Positions 26,835 to 34,916 of a stretch of DNA of 64,000 bases are shown piece after piece. A program made the translations under genes and the position numbers. The DNA comes from Variovorax sp. 679 (GTDB lineage: Bacteria > Pseudomonadota > Gammaproteobacteria > Burkholderiales > Burkholderiaceae_C). Below the pieces are notes generated by a model, which was given only the letters and a program-made list of their open reading frames with translations, was not told the DNA's origin and did no database searches. Each line of letters begins with the position of its first letter. Position 1 is the first letter of the stretch. Where the stretch lies: positions 62,001 through 126,000 of the forward strand of contig NZ_RXFS01000014.1 in the NCBI RefSeq assembly GCF_003952185.1. The letters are read 5' to 3'.

Positions 26835-27344
26835 TCAGCCGACGAGCGCCGCGGCGTCCCTCCATGCCGGCAGCAGCACCAGCCCCTCCACTGTCACCGG
26901 CTTGCGCTGCGGGCCGAACAGATACCGCTTCGGCACGATGCCTTCCAGATGGCGCAGCACGTCGGTCCGGTCGTCGATGAAATGCGTGATGCGCAATTCG
27001 CGGCAGTGATCGGCCTTCTGCGGGCGCTGCAGGCAGAAGCGCAGATTCGCCGCAGGCACGCCGGTGCGTTCGAAGAAGCGATGGTGATGCAGCCACGCGC
27101 GGCTCTTGGCCTGCACGCTCGGCCCGCATTTCGACACGAGCCAGACGCGGCCTTCGAATCTTTCGACCAGCGGCGCCACGGCCTCGAACATGCCTTCGTA
27201 GGGCGGCGTGTCCAGCGCGTCCTGCAGCGAGCCGCCGATGAAGGAGGTGTCCGCGCCTCCGGCGCCTTCGGCCGCGATCAGCACGCGGCCGATGTCGATG
27301 CCAAGCCGGGGGAGTCCGGATGCGGATGCAGATGCGTGTTTCAT
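26835..27344 (-). CDS. HAD-like protein with altered motif I
   Basis: This 169-residue protein has a probable haloacid-dehalogenase fold. Motif I reads LGIDIGRVLI, keeping the nucleophile Asp but with Gly where phosphatases have the acid/base Asp. Later come VWLVSKCG (motif II), a Lys in PQKADHC and the motif IV acids in THFIDDRTDVL. Phosphatase chemistry is therefore uncertain. ATG 27344 follows GGAACAAG. It is divergent from the LysR gene. Confidence 0.6.
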   Translation of the reverse strand: MKHASASASGLPRLGIDIGRVLIAAEGAGGADTSFIGGSLQDALDTPPYEGMFEAVAPLVERFEGRVWLVSKCGPSVQAKSRAWLHHHRFFERTGVPAANLRFCLQRPQKADHCRELRITHFIDDRTDVLRHLEGIVPKRYLFGPQRKPVTVEGLVLLPAWRDAAALVG

Positions 27345-27422
27345 TTCTTGTTCCTCTTTGTCTTGAAGTGGGCGGATCGTAGAAATGAAAGTCATCACCA
27401 GGAACTACTGATATTGGATGTG

Positions 27423-27441
27423 CTATCCATAAAATGGATAG
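27423..27441. promoter_or_regulatory. Perfect palindrome at the lysR start
   Basis: CTATCCAT-AAA-ATGGATAG is a perfect 8-bp inverted repeat with 3-base spacer that abuts the LysR ATG at 27442. It contains TAAAAT (27430-27435), a possible -10 box, so it probably serves as an autoregulatory operator within the core promoter. Confidence 0.6.
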
Positions 27442-28335
27442 ATGGACATTCCACGCACGAACCTCGATGCGCTGCAGTCGTTCGCCGTGTTCGCCGATAC
27501 GCTGAACTTCAGCGAGTCGGCGCGCCTGCTGCACATCAGCCAGCCGGCGCTGCATGCCAAGGTGCGCAAGCTGTCGGAGCAGATCGACGCAAGGCTCTAC
27601 GTACGGGTGGGCGGTGCTCTCGAACTCACGGCCACGGGCGAGCAGGTCGCGCGGCATGCGCGGGAGTTGCTCGCGTTCAACCAGCGTTTCGTGAAGGGGC
27701 TGGCCCAAGGGGAAGACGCGCCTGTCGTCACGCTGGCCGCCGGCGAGGGCGCATACCTCTACCTGCTGGGCAAGGCGCTGTCGCGGTTTTCAGGGGCGGG
27801 CGCATCGCCGCAACTGCAACTGCTCACGCGCGATCGCGACGAGTCGATCCAGGCGGTGCGTGCAGGCCAGGCGCAGCTGGGCATCGCACCGCTCGGCACC
27901 GTGCCGGCCGACTTGCACGCCGTTCGATTGACTTCCGTGGGGCAGGTGCTGGTCGTACCGCGCGCGCATGCGCTGGCTTCGCGCAAGTCGGTGCGCCTGC
28001 GCGACCTGAAAGGCGCACAACTGATCGTGCCGCCGGCGGGGAGGCCGCACCGCGAATTGCTCGGCCGCCTGCTGCAGGCCGAGTCGGTGCAGTGGCAGCC
28101 ATCGCTCGAAGCCAATGGCTGGGAGCTGATGCTGCGCTTCGCCCAGTTGGGCTTTGGCCTGACGGTGGTGAATGCCTGTTGCCACATTCCCAATGGCCTG
28201 GTGGCGATTCCCCTGCAGGGCTATCCGTCGCTCGACTACCACGTGTTCCATGCTGCCGACCGGCCACCGACCGCGCACGTGCAGCGGCTGATGGACGCAC
28301 TGCTCGCGCACGGCGACCACTGGAAGACCCGATGA
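27442..28335 (+). CDS. LysR-family transcriptional regulator
   Basis: This 297-residue regulator has the N-terminal helix-turn-helix (LDALQSFAVFADTLNFSESA, then SQPALHAKVRKLSEQI) and a C-terminal periplasmic-binding-like sensor. Its regulated target is probably the divergent HAD-like gene or itself. No ribosome site precedes ATG 27442, and a -10-like box lies six bases away, which suggests a leaderless transcript. Its stop overlaps the kptA start (ATGA). Confidence 0.88.
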   Translation: MDIPRTNLDALQSFAVFADTLNFSESARLLHISQPALHAKVRKLSEQIDARLYVRVGGALELTATGEQVARHARELLAFNQRFVKGLAQGEDAPVVTLAAGEGAYLYLLGKALSRFSGAGASPQLQLLTRDRDESIQAVRAGQAQLGIAPLGTVPADLHAVRLTSVGQVLVVPRAHALASRKSVRLRDLKGAQLIVPPAGRPHRELLGRLLQAESVQWQPSLEANGWELMLRFAQLGFGLTVVNACCHIPNGLVAIPLQGYPSLDYHVFHAADRPPTAHVQRLMDALLAHGDHWKTR

Positions 28336-28874
28336 CGCCCGAAGACGTCAGCAAGTTCATCGCCTATGTGCTGAGGCATGCGCCGGAGTCCATCGGACTG
28401 AGGCTCGATGCGCAGGGCTGGGCAGGCATCGAGGCGCTGGTGGCGGGGGCCGCGGCGGCGGGACGCGATCTGACGACGGCGGATGTCGTGCGCGCGGTGA
28501 ACTCAGGCGCGAAGAAGCGTTACGAATTGTCGACCGACGGGCAGCACATTCGCGCACTGCAAGGCCATTCCACGCCGCAGGTCAGCCGCAGCTTCGAGGC
28601 AGTCGCGCCGCCTTCGCTGCTTTTCCACGGAACGGCCACGCGTTTTCTGGCTGCGATCCGCGAACAAGGCCTGCTGCCCGGTTCGCGGCAGCACGTGCAC
28701 CTGTCCGCCGACGAGACCACGGCGGTGCAGGTGGGGCAGCGCCATGGCAAGGCGCATGTGCTCAAGGTCGACGCGGGCCGCATGCACTCGCTGGGCGGCG
28801 TTTTCCATCGTGCGGAGAACGGGGTCTGGCTGACAGCCGCCGTACCGCCGGAGTTTCTCCTGCCGGACGACTAG
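28332..28874 (+). CDS. kptA: RNA 2'-phosphotransferase KptA/Tpt1
   Basis: This 180-residue NAD-dependent enzyme transfers an internal RNA 2'-phosphate to form ADP-ribose 1'',2''-cyclic phosphate. Conserved elements are KFIAYVLRHAPESIGL, YELSTDGQHIRALQGH, LFHGTATRFLAAIREQGLLP and HVHLSADE. In yeast the enzyme completes tRNA splicing; the role in bacteria, which lack that pathway, is unclear. It is translationally coupled to the LysR regulator by a four-base overlap and converges on rsmI. Confidence 0.92.
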   Translation: MTPEDVSKFIAYVLRHAPESIGLRLDAQGWAGIEALVAGAAAAGRDLTTADVVRAVNSGAKKRYELSTDGQHIRALQGHSTPQVSRSFEAVAPPSLLFHGTATRFLAAIREQGLLPGSRQHVHLSADETTAVQVGQRHGKAHVLKVDAGRMHSLGGVFHRAENGVWLTAAVPPEFLLPDD

Positions 28875-29818
28875 TCCGGTTCCGCTTCGTTGCGGATGCG
28901 CAGCGCAGCGTCGTACAACGTATTGCGCGGGGCACCGCTGATCTCGGCCGCAAGCTTCACCGCGGTCTTCACCGGCAATTCGGCCAGCAGCAGGCGCAGC
29001 ACTCGCTCGCCTTCGGCGCCGCCGTCGTCGCTCACCGCCACGGGGTGCAGCACCAGCGCGAATTCGCCGCGCGTGCGGTCGCGATCGGCGCTGAACCAGT
29101 CGGGCAACGCGCTGGCCGCGACGGTGGCGATTTCCTCGAACTGCTTGGTGAGTTCTCTGCCCACTGTGACGCGCCGCTCGCCCAGCGTGGCCAGCGCGCG
29201 CGCGAGGTTTTCGACGCGGTGCGGCGCTTCCAGCAGCACCACGGCGCGCGGCTCCTGCGACAGCGCCTGCACGGCTGCGTCGCGCTCCCCGGCCTTGCTT
29301 GGAAGGAAGCCCGCGAAGACAAAGGCGCTGCTCGCATTGCCGTCACCACCATCGGCCACCAGCCCTGCCGCGCCGACCAGCGTGGTCACGCTGCTGGCAC
29401 CCGGCAGCGGCAGCACGCGCTGCCCTGCCGCGCGCACGGCGGCTGCGAGGCGCGCGCCGGGGTCGCTCACGCCGGGCGTGCCGGCATCGCTGACGTAGGC
29501 AATTCGTTCACCCTGCGCGAGCCTTGCGACCACGGCCTGCGCGGCCTCGGCCTCGTTGTGCTGGTGCACCGCCAGCAGCCGGGATCCGGGGCGGTCGATG
29601 CCGTAGGCGCGCAGCAGGGCCTGCGTGTGGCGCGTGTCCTCGCAGGCGATGGCGTCCACCAGTTGCAGCACGTGCAGTGCGCGCAGCGTGATGTCGGCCA
29701 GGTTGCCGATCGGCGTGGCGACGACATAGAGCGTGCCCTGCGGATAATGCTGCGCACCCGCGGCGTCGTGCGCGGCCGCGAGGGCGGCGCCGAAAGAAGC
29801 AGGGGCGAGTGAAGCCAA
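28871..29818 (-). CDS. rsmI: 16S rRNA (cytidine1402-2'-O)-methyltransferase RsmI
   Basis: This 315-residue tetrapyrrole-methylase-fold enzyme methylates C1402 in the ribosomal decoding centre. Motifs include LYVVATPIGNLADITLRAL, ACEDTRHT, YVSDAGTPGVSDPG and LPGASSVTTLVGAAG. A TTG start at 29818 is preferred because GGAG precedes it and homology begins about 25 residues later; no suitable ATG exists. It is divergent from yraN, an arrangement conserved in many proteobacteria. Confidence 0.94.
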   Translation of the reverse strand: MASLAPASFGAALAAAHDAAGAQHYPQGTLYVVATPIGNLADITLRALHVLQLVDAIACEDTRHTQALLRAYGIDRPGSRLLAVHQHNEAEAAQAVVARLAQGERIAYVSDAGTPGVSDPGARLAAAVRAAGQRVLPLPGASSVTTLVGAAGLVADGGDGNASSAFVFAGFLPSKAGERDAAVQALSQEPRAVVLLEAPHRVENLARALATLGERRVTVGRELTKQFEEIATVAASALPDWFSADRDRTRGEFALVLHPVAVSDDGGAEGERVLRLLLAELPVKTAVKLAAEISGAPRNTLYDAALRIRNEAEPD

Positions 29819-29889
29819 GAGGTTTCTCCGTCGGAACGAAAAAGAAGTCAGAAAAATAGAACGCAAGCAGGCCGCAGACAGGGAGGGCC

Positions 29890-30270
29890 ATGAAGACCGA
29901 CAACAAAACAACGAAGCATCGGGGCGATGCGGCGGAAGACGCCGCGCTCGACCACCTGCGGGACGCCGGCCTCGTGCTGCTCGCGCGCAATTATCGGACG
30001 CCCGGGCGCGGCGGCGGCGAGATCGACCTGATCATGCGCGATCCGCGCCCTTTGCCCGGAGGCACACTGGTGTTCGTTGAGGTCCGCCAGCGCAGCACCG
30101 GCGCGCACGGCGGCGCGGGCGGCAGCATCACGGGGCCGAAGCAGCGGCGCATCGTGTTCGCCGCGCAGCACTACCTGAGCCGGCTGCGCGCAGTGCCGCC
30201 GTGCCGCTTCGACGTGGTGCTGGTCGAGGAGAAAATCACCTGGTTGCAGGCGGCCTTCGACGCCGGCTGA
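29890..30270 (+). CDS. yraN: YraN, UPF0102 family nuclease-fold protein
   Basis: This 126-residue protein of the UPF0102 family has a restriction-endonuclease-like fold. It shows KHRGDAAEDAALDHLRDAGLVLLARNYR in the first third, then GGGEIDLIMRD and LVFVEVRQRS, the acidic and Glu-x-Arg pair of the active centre. Its role is not established. It is the first gene of yraN-diaA-dolP, with an 86-base gap to diaA. Confidence 0.92.
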   Translation: MKTDNKTTKHRGDAAEDAALDHLRDAGLVLLARNYRTPGRGGGEIDLIMRDPRPLPGGTLVFVEVRQRSTGAHGGAGGSITGPKQRRIVFAAQHYLSRLRAVPPCRFDVVLVEEKITWLQAAFDAG

Positions 30271-30356
30271 TGCGTCCCGCAAGGGAACTGAAGCGTTGCC
30301 GAAGGCTCCACAACTCAAACGTCTTGTTTCACGACCCCCAGTTATCATCCCGCCTC

Positions 30357-30968
30357 ATGCTCGAGCAACGGATTCAGCAGCACTTCATCGACAGTGCCGA
30401 CCTCAAATACCAGACCGGGCCGGTCCTCAGCAAACCCATCTCCCAAGCGATGCAGGCCATCCTGGCGTGCGTCACCAGCGGCGGCAAGGTGCTCGCCTGC
30501 GGAGCCGGCGTGTCGGGGCTGTTGGCGGCCCAGTTCGCCGCGCAGTTCGTGGGGCGGTTCGAACGTGAACGTCCCGAGCTCGGCGCCATCGCGTTGCCCG
30601 GCGACGCCACCGACCCGGAAGCCGACAGCGCCAGCGCCACGGATGCCGATCGCTTCGCCCGGCAGGTGCGCGCGCTCGGCCAGGCCGGCGATGTGCTGCT
30701 TGCCCTGAGCGTGAGCGGCCAGTCGGCGGCGGTGCTTGCCGCGGTGGCCGCGGCGCACGAGCGCGACATGACCGTGGTCGCCCTGCTCGGCAATGCCGCA
30801 TCGGGTTCGGGCGGCGCCATCGGCCGCGCACTGCGCGAGACCGACGTCCAGATCAGCGTGCCGCACGAGCGTGCGGCGCGCATTCACGAGATCCACCAGA
30901 TCGCGCTGCACTGCCTGTGCGACGGCGTGGATGCCCAACTACTCGGAGAACAGGAAGCCTCCTCATGA
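30357..30968 (+). CDS. diaA: SIS-domain protein DiaA (phosphoheptose-isomerase-like)
   Basis: This 203-residue SIS-domain protein has the DiaA/GmhA layout, with GGKVLACGAGVSGLLAAQFAAQFV and DVLLALSVSGQSAAVLAAV. In E. coli, DiaA binds DnaA and promotes initiation at oriC. The isomerase GmhA is the main alternative, but the yraN-diaA-dolP order favours DiaA. Its stop overlaps the dolP start (ATGA). Confidence 0.87.
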   Translation: MLEQRIQQHFIDSADLKYQTGPVLSKPISQAMQAILACVTSGGKVLACGAGVSGLLAAQFAAQFVGRFERERPELGAIALPGDATDPEADSASATDADRFARQVRALGQAGDVLLALSVSGQSAAVLAAVAAAHERDMTVVALLGNAASGSGGAIGRALRETDVQISVPHERAARIHEIHQIALHCLCDGVDAQLLGEQEASS

Positions 30969-31804
30969 CCTTGAAGACCATGACGACGACGTCGACCCAA
31001 CGTTTCGCCCTTGCCCTGACCCTGGGCGCCGCTCTGGTCGCGGGCCTGTCCGCCTGCGTGCCGCTCGTCGTCGGCGGCGCGGCCGTGGTGGGCGTGGGCA
31101 TGGTGGCCACCGACCGCCGCAGTTCGGGCGCGCAACTGGACGACCAGGGCATCGAGCTGCGCGCCGCGGCCCGCGTGCGCGACATCGCCAACGACCAGAT
31201 GTACGTGAGCGTCACCAGCTACAACCGCCAGGTGCTGCTGACCGGTGCGGTGGGCAGCGACGCCGACCGCCGCCGCGTCGAAGAGGAAGTGGGCCGCATC
31301 GTGAACGTGCGTTCGGTGGTCAACGAGCTGACCGTCGGCTCCTCGAGCACCTTCCAGGACCGCTCGAACGACCTGTACATCACCGGAAAGGTGAAAGCCT
31401 CGCTGCTCGATGCCAAGGACATCTTCGCCAATTCCTTCAAGGTGGTGACCGAGCGCGGCGTGGTCTACCTGATGGGCATTGCCACGCGGCGCGAGACCGA
31501 TCGCGCCACCGAAATCACGCGCGGCGTGTCGGGCGTGGTCAAGGTCGTGCGCGTGGTCGAGGTCGTTAGCGAGGCCGATCTGGCGGCCAGCCAGGCGGCG
31601 AACCAGGCCGCAGCGCAGCGCGGCGGCACGGGACCGGCGCCGGTGACCTCGGCAACGCCTTCGACGCCTTCGACGCCTTCTTCGTCGTCTTCTTCTTCCT
31701 CCACCTCGCGCGTGCCGTTGCCGCCGATGGAGCCGCTGCCCGCGTCGGGCTCCTCCACGTCCACGCCGTCCTCGAGCGGCGCGACGACCTCGCCGGTGCG
31801 CTGA
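30965..31804 (+). CDS. dolP: BON-domain lipoprotein DolP (YraP)
   Basis: This 279-residue outer-membrane lipoprotein has a lipobox (GLSAC) and two BON domains (about residues 60-125 and 137-207, e.g. DQMYVSVTSYNRQVLLTGAV and GVVYLMGIATRRETDRAT). E. coli DolP (191 residues) supports envelope integrity and cell separation. Here a long Ser/Thr/Pro tail is added, partly built of repeated STPSTPSS units. It is coupled to diaA and ends before a bidirectional terminator. Confidence 0.92.
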   Translation: MTLKTMTTTSTQRFALALTLGAALVAGLSACVPLVVGGAAVVGVGMVATDRRSSGAQLDDQGIELRAAARVRDIANDQMYVSVTSYNRQVLLTGAVGSDADRRRVEEEVGRIVNVRSVVNELTVGSSSTFQDRSNDLYITGKVKASLLDAKDIFANSFKVVTERGVVYLMGIATRRETDRATEITRGVSGVVKVVRVVEVVSEADLAASQAANQAAAQRGGTGPAPVTSATPSTPSTPSSSSSSSSTSRVPLPPMEPLPASGSSTSTPSSSGATTSPVR

Positions 31805-31824
31805 AGCAAGCGGAGCCTGGCCAA

Positions 31825-31856
31825 CAAAAAAGCCCGCTGATGCGGGCTTTTTTGTT
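31825..31856. terminator. Bidirectional rho-independent terminator
   Basis: The stem AAAAAAGCCCGC/GCGGGCTTTTTT with loop TGAT is A-rich on one side and T-rich on the other. It serves both dolP and the convergent dehydrogenase gene. Confidence 0.95.
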
Positions 31857-31870
31857 TGGTTCTCTGCTTG

Positions 31871-32779
31871 CTACTTGAGCCGCGTGATGAGGCTCGACGT
31901 GTCCCAGCGCTGCCCGCCGGCCTGCTGCACATCGGCATAGAACTGGTCGACCAGCGCCGTCACCGGCACGCGCGCGCCGTTGCGCTTGGCTTCGTCGAGC
32001 ACCAGGCCCAGGTCCTTGCGCATCCAGTCGACCGCGAAGCCGTAGTCGAACTTGCCTTCGATCATGGTCTTGCCGCGGTTCTCCATCTGCCAGCTCTGGG
32101 CGGCGCCCTTGCTGATGACGCCCAGCACGGCTTCCATGTCGAGCCCGGCGCGCTGGCCGAAGGCAATGGCTTCCGACAGGCCCTGCACCAGGCCCGCGAT
32201 GGCGATCTGGTTCACCATCTTTGCGAGCTGGCCGGCGCCGCTCTCGCCCAGCAGCGTGACCGCGCGCGAGAACGCCATGGCCACCGGCTTGATGCGTTCG
32301 AACACCGCCGCGTCGCCGCCGCACATCACCGTGAGCGCGCCGTTCTGCGCGCCGGCCTGGCCGCCCGAGACGGGCGCGTCGATGAAGTGCAGGCCCAGCG
32401 CCTGAGCGGCCTTGGAGAGTTCGCGCGCCACGTCGGCCGAGGCGGTGGTGTGGTCGACCAGCGCCGCCCCCTTCTTCATGCCGGCGAAGGCACCGTCGTC
32501 GCCCAGCACCACCGAGCGCAGGTCATCGTCATTGCCGACGCAGCAGAACACGATGTCGGCACCGGCGGCCGCTTCGCGCGGGGTGGCGGCGTGGCGGCCG
32601 GGCGGGCCGAATTCGGCGGCCCAGGCCTGCGCCTTGGCGGGGGTGCGGTTGTAGACCGTGACGCTGTGGCCGGCCTTGGCCAGGTGGCCGGCCATCGGGC
32701 CGCCCATGACGCCGAGGCCGAGAAAAGCCACCGTCTGGGCGGGGATGGATTCGTAGGTGCGGGGGTTGATGCTGCTCAT
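31871..32779 (-). CDS. NAD(P)-dependent beta-hydroxyacid dehydrogenase (3-hydroxyisobutyrate dehydrogenase family)
   Basis: This 302-residue oxidoreductase has the N-terminal Rossmann motif FLGLGVMGGPMAGHLAKAG, the substrate motif DAPVSGGQAGAQNGALTVM and the catalytic-Lys region GAGQLAKMVNQI. The family includes tartronate semialdehyde reductase and 3-hydroxyisobutyrate dehydrogenase; which substrate applies cannot be told. ATG 32779 is the likely start; an upstream in-frame ATG at 32824 would overlap the MerR operator. It stands alone, divergent from the MerR gene. Confidence 0.88.
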   Translation of the reverse strand: MSSINPRTYESIPAQTVAFLGLGVMGGPMAGHLAKAGHSVTVYNRTPAKAQAWAAEFGPPGRHAATPREAAAGADIVFCCVGNDDDLRSVVLGDDGAFAGMKKGAALVDHTTASADVARELSKAAQALGLHFIDAPVSGGQAGAQNGALTVMCGGDAAVFERIKPVAMAFSRAVTLLGESGAGQLAKMVNQIAIAGLVQGLSEAIAFGQRAGLDMEAVLGVISKGAAQSWQMENRGKTMIEGKFDYGFAVDWMRKDLGLVLDEAKRNGARVPVTALVDQFYADVQQAGGQRWDTSSLITRLK

Positions 32780-32822
32780 GGGCCGACAGCTTAAGGCCAT
32801 TCCACGACAGGTGTGATGGCTC

Positions 32823-32848
32823 AAACCTATACGTGAACGTACAGGTTT
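32823..32848. promoter_or_regulatory. MerR-type operator dyad
   Basis: This is a 26-base dyad with arms AAACCT-a-TACGT and ACGTA-c-AGGTTT. It stands just upstream of TAAAAT (32852-32857), a -10 candidate ten bases before the MerR gene. It is probably the autoregulatory site of that regulator. Confidence 0.7.
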
Positions 32849-32866
32849 GGGTAAAATGCCAACATC

Positions 32867-33349
32867 ATGACCGACCCGAACCCCGCCAGGACCATCACCG
32901 TGCGCGATGCCGCGGCCCGGCTCGGTGTCACGCCGCGCACGCTCAAGTACTACGAGGAGCTGGGCATCGTGGTGCCGGTGCGCAGCGAGGGCGGCTACCG
33001 CCTCTACGAGCAGGCCGATCTCGACAAGCTGGCGCGCGCGCTGCGCATGCGCTCGCTGGGCTTCTCGCTCACGGCCGTCACCACCATGCTGCAGCAGCCG
33101 ATGGAGGCGCCGGCCGAAGGCGGCCGCCCGCGGCTGTCGAATGCCTCGCTCAAGACGCTGCGCGAAACGCTCACCGGGCAGCTGCAGACGCTCGACGCGC
33201 GCGTGGCGCAGGTCCGCAGGGAACTCAAGGAGGCGGCGGCGATGCAGGCACAGCTGAGGCGCGACCTCGACTATGTGGAGCGCCGTCTCGCCGGCGAGCC
33301 CGTCGAGGAGGCGCTGGAAAGCCGCCGCAAGGAGCGGCCGGCACCATGA
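32867..33349 (+). CDS. MerR-family transcriptional regulator
   Basis: This 160-residue regulator has the winged-helix start VRDAAARLGVTPRTLKYYEELGIV, then SEGGYRLYEQADLDKLARALRMRSLGFS, and a C-terminal coiled coil (LTGQLQTLDARVAQVRRELKEA). No conserved metal-binding Cys is seen, so a drug or organic ligand is more likely than a metal. Its stop overlaps the MFS start, so it probably controls the transporter together with itself. Confidence 0.9.
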   Translation: MTDPNPARTITVRDAAARLGVTPRTLKYYEELGIVVPVRSEGGYRLYEQADLDKLARALRMRSLGFSLTAVTTMLQQPMEAPAEGGRPRLSNASLKTLRETLTGQLQTLDARVAQVRRELKEAAAMQAQLRRDLDYVERRLAGEPVEEALESRRKERPAP

Positions 33350-34899
33350 CCTCTCCGGCCCTGGCGTGGCCTCCGCGCGGCAGCAACGCCGCGGTCGCGC
33401 TGCTGCCCTGGGCCATCGGCCTCGTCACGGCCATCGACTACTTCGACAACGCGCTCTTCGCCTTCTTCGCCAGCTACATCGCCGGCGGCGTGAACGCCTC
33501 GCCCGACGAGCTCGTGTGGGCCTCGAGCGCCTACGCGCTGGGCGCGGTGCTCGGCATCCTGCAGCAGCACGCGTGGATCGAGCGGCTGGGCTACCGGCGC
33601 TACCTGGCCGTCTGCATGTTCGCCTTCGCCGTGGGCGGCGTGGGGGCGGCGCTGTGCGACAGCTCGACGCAGCTCACGCTCGCGCGCGCCGTGCAGGGCT
33701 ATTTCGTCGGCCCGATGCTGGGCGCCTGCCGCATCCTGATCCAGATCGGCATTCCGCCCGCGCGCCGCGCCAAGGCGCTGAAGGCCTTCATGGTGCTGAT
33801 CGTCTTCGGCGGCGCGCTGGCGCCCATTGCCGGCGCATTCCTCGTGACCGAGTTCGACTGGCGCTGGCTGTTCGCGAGCACCGCGCCCGTCGCGGCGCTG
33901 ATCGGGCTGCTCGTGCTCTGGACGCTGCCCGACATCGGCGACGTCGAGCCGCACGAACGCACCGAGCCGCACTACATCGCCTACGTGGTGTTCGCGCTCG
34001 CGCAGGCCGCGCTGCAGGTGGTGCTGACGCGCTCGCACTTCGAGCTGTTCACCGGCTCGCCGGCGCTCATCGGCCTCACCATCGCCGGCGTCGCGGGGCT
34101 CGCGTGGTTCGGCTGGCAGCAGTGGCAGCATCCTGCGCCGCTGGTACGGCTGCATGCGCTGCGCAATGCGTCGTTCCGCATCGGGCTGGCGCTCTACGTC
34201 GTCTACTACTACCTCTCGACGGGTTTCAGCTATCTGCTGCCGCGGATGATGGAAGGCGGCCTCGGCTTCACCGTTGGCAACACCGGCTACTTCACGGGCG
34301 CGGCCTCGCTGGCGACCGGGCTGCTGGTGTTCGTCTACCTGAAGTACTCGGCCCGGCTGGCGCGCAAGAAGTGGCTCATCGTCACTGGCTTCGGCATCGC
34401 GGCGCTGGCGGCGTGGTGGCTCTCGAAGGTTACTCCGCAGGCCGGGCGAGAGGCCCTGCTGGTGCCGCTGCTGCTGCGCGGACTGCTGATGCTGTTCGTC
34501 GTGCTGCCGGTGGCGAACCTCACCTTCAAGCCCTTCGCGGCGGAGGAGTTCGCGCACGGCTACCGGCTCAAGAATCTCGTGCGCCAGCTGGCGATCTCGT
34601 TCGCGACGTCGACCGTGATCGCTCTGCAGCAGCACCGGCTGGCGCTGCACGAGGTGCGTTTGAGCGAATCGGCCAACCCCGCGAACGCGAGCTTCATGCA
34701 GGCGCTGGACTCACTGACCCGAGGCTTCGCCGCGGCCGGCCATGCGGCAGGCGAGGCGCATGCGATGGCGCTCGGCACGCTCTACCGCACGCTCGAACAG
34801 CAGGCCACCTTCATGGCCTCGCTGGACGGCTTCACCGCGATGGCTGTGATTGCGCTGGCGGCAGGCATCTTTGCCGCGTGGCAGCGGACGATCGACTGA
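33346..34899 (+). CDS. MFS transporter, DHA2 (EmrB-like) type
   Basis: This 517-residue membrane protein has about 14 predicted helices, the usual number for the DHA2 drug:H+ antiporters. Examples are AVALLPWAIGLVTAIDYFDN near the start, AYALGAVLGILQQHAW and TLARAVQGYFVGPMLGACR. Export of a toxic compound sensed by the MerR protein is a reasonable guess. It is translationally coupled to the regulator (ATGA) and converges on pilU. Confidence 0.85.
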   Translation: MTSPALAWPPRGSNAAVALLPWAIGLVTAIDYFDNALFAFFASYIAGGVNASPDELVWASSAYALGAVLGILQQHAWIERLGYRRYLAVCMFAFAVGGVGAALCDSSTQLTLARAVQGYFVGPMLGACRILIQIGIPPARRAKALKAFMVLIVFGGALAPIAGAFLVTEFDWRWLFASTAPVAALIGLLVLWTLPDIGDVEPHERTEPHYIAYVVFALAQAALQVVLTRSHFELFTGSPALIGLTIAGVAGLAWFGWQQWQHPAPLVRLHALRNASFRIGLALYVVYYYLSTGFSYLLPRMMEGGLGFTVGNTGYFTGAASLATGLLVFVYLKYSARLARKKWLIVTGFGIAALAAWWLSKVTPQAGREALLVPLLLRGLLMLFVVLPVANLTFKPFAAEEFAHGYRLKNLVRQLAISFATSTVIALQQHRLALHEVRLSESANPANASFMQALDSLTRGFAAAGHAAGEAHAMALGTLYRTLEQQATFMASLDGFTAMAVIALAAGIFAAWQRTID

Positions 34900-34916
34900 C
34901 CGTTCCGCTGCGGCGA

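Noticed and set aside
31640..31790. Short tandem repeats that might suggest a CRISPR or VNTR
   Set aside because: They encode the Ser/Thr/Pro tail of DolP and have no spacer structure.
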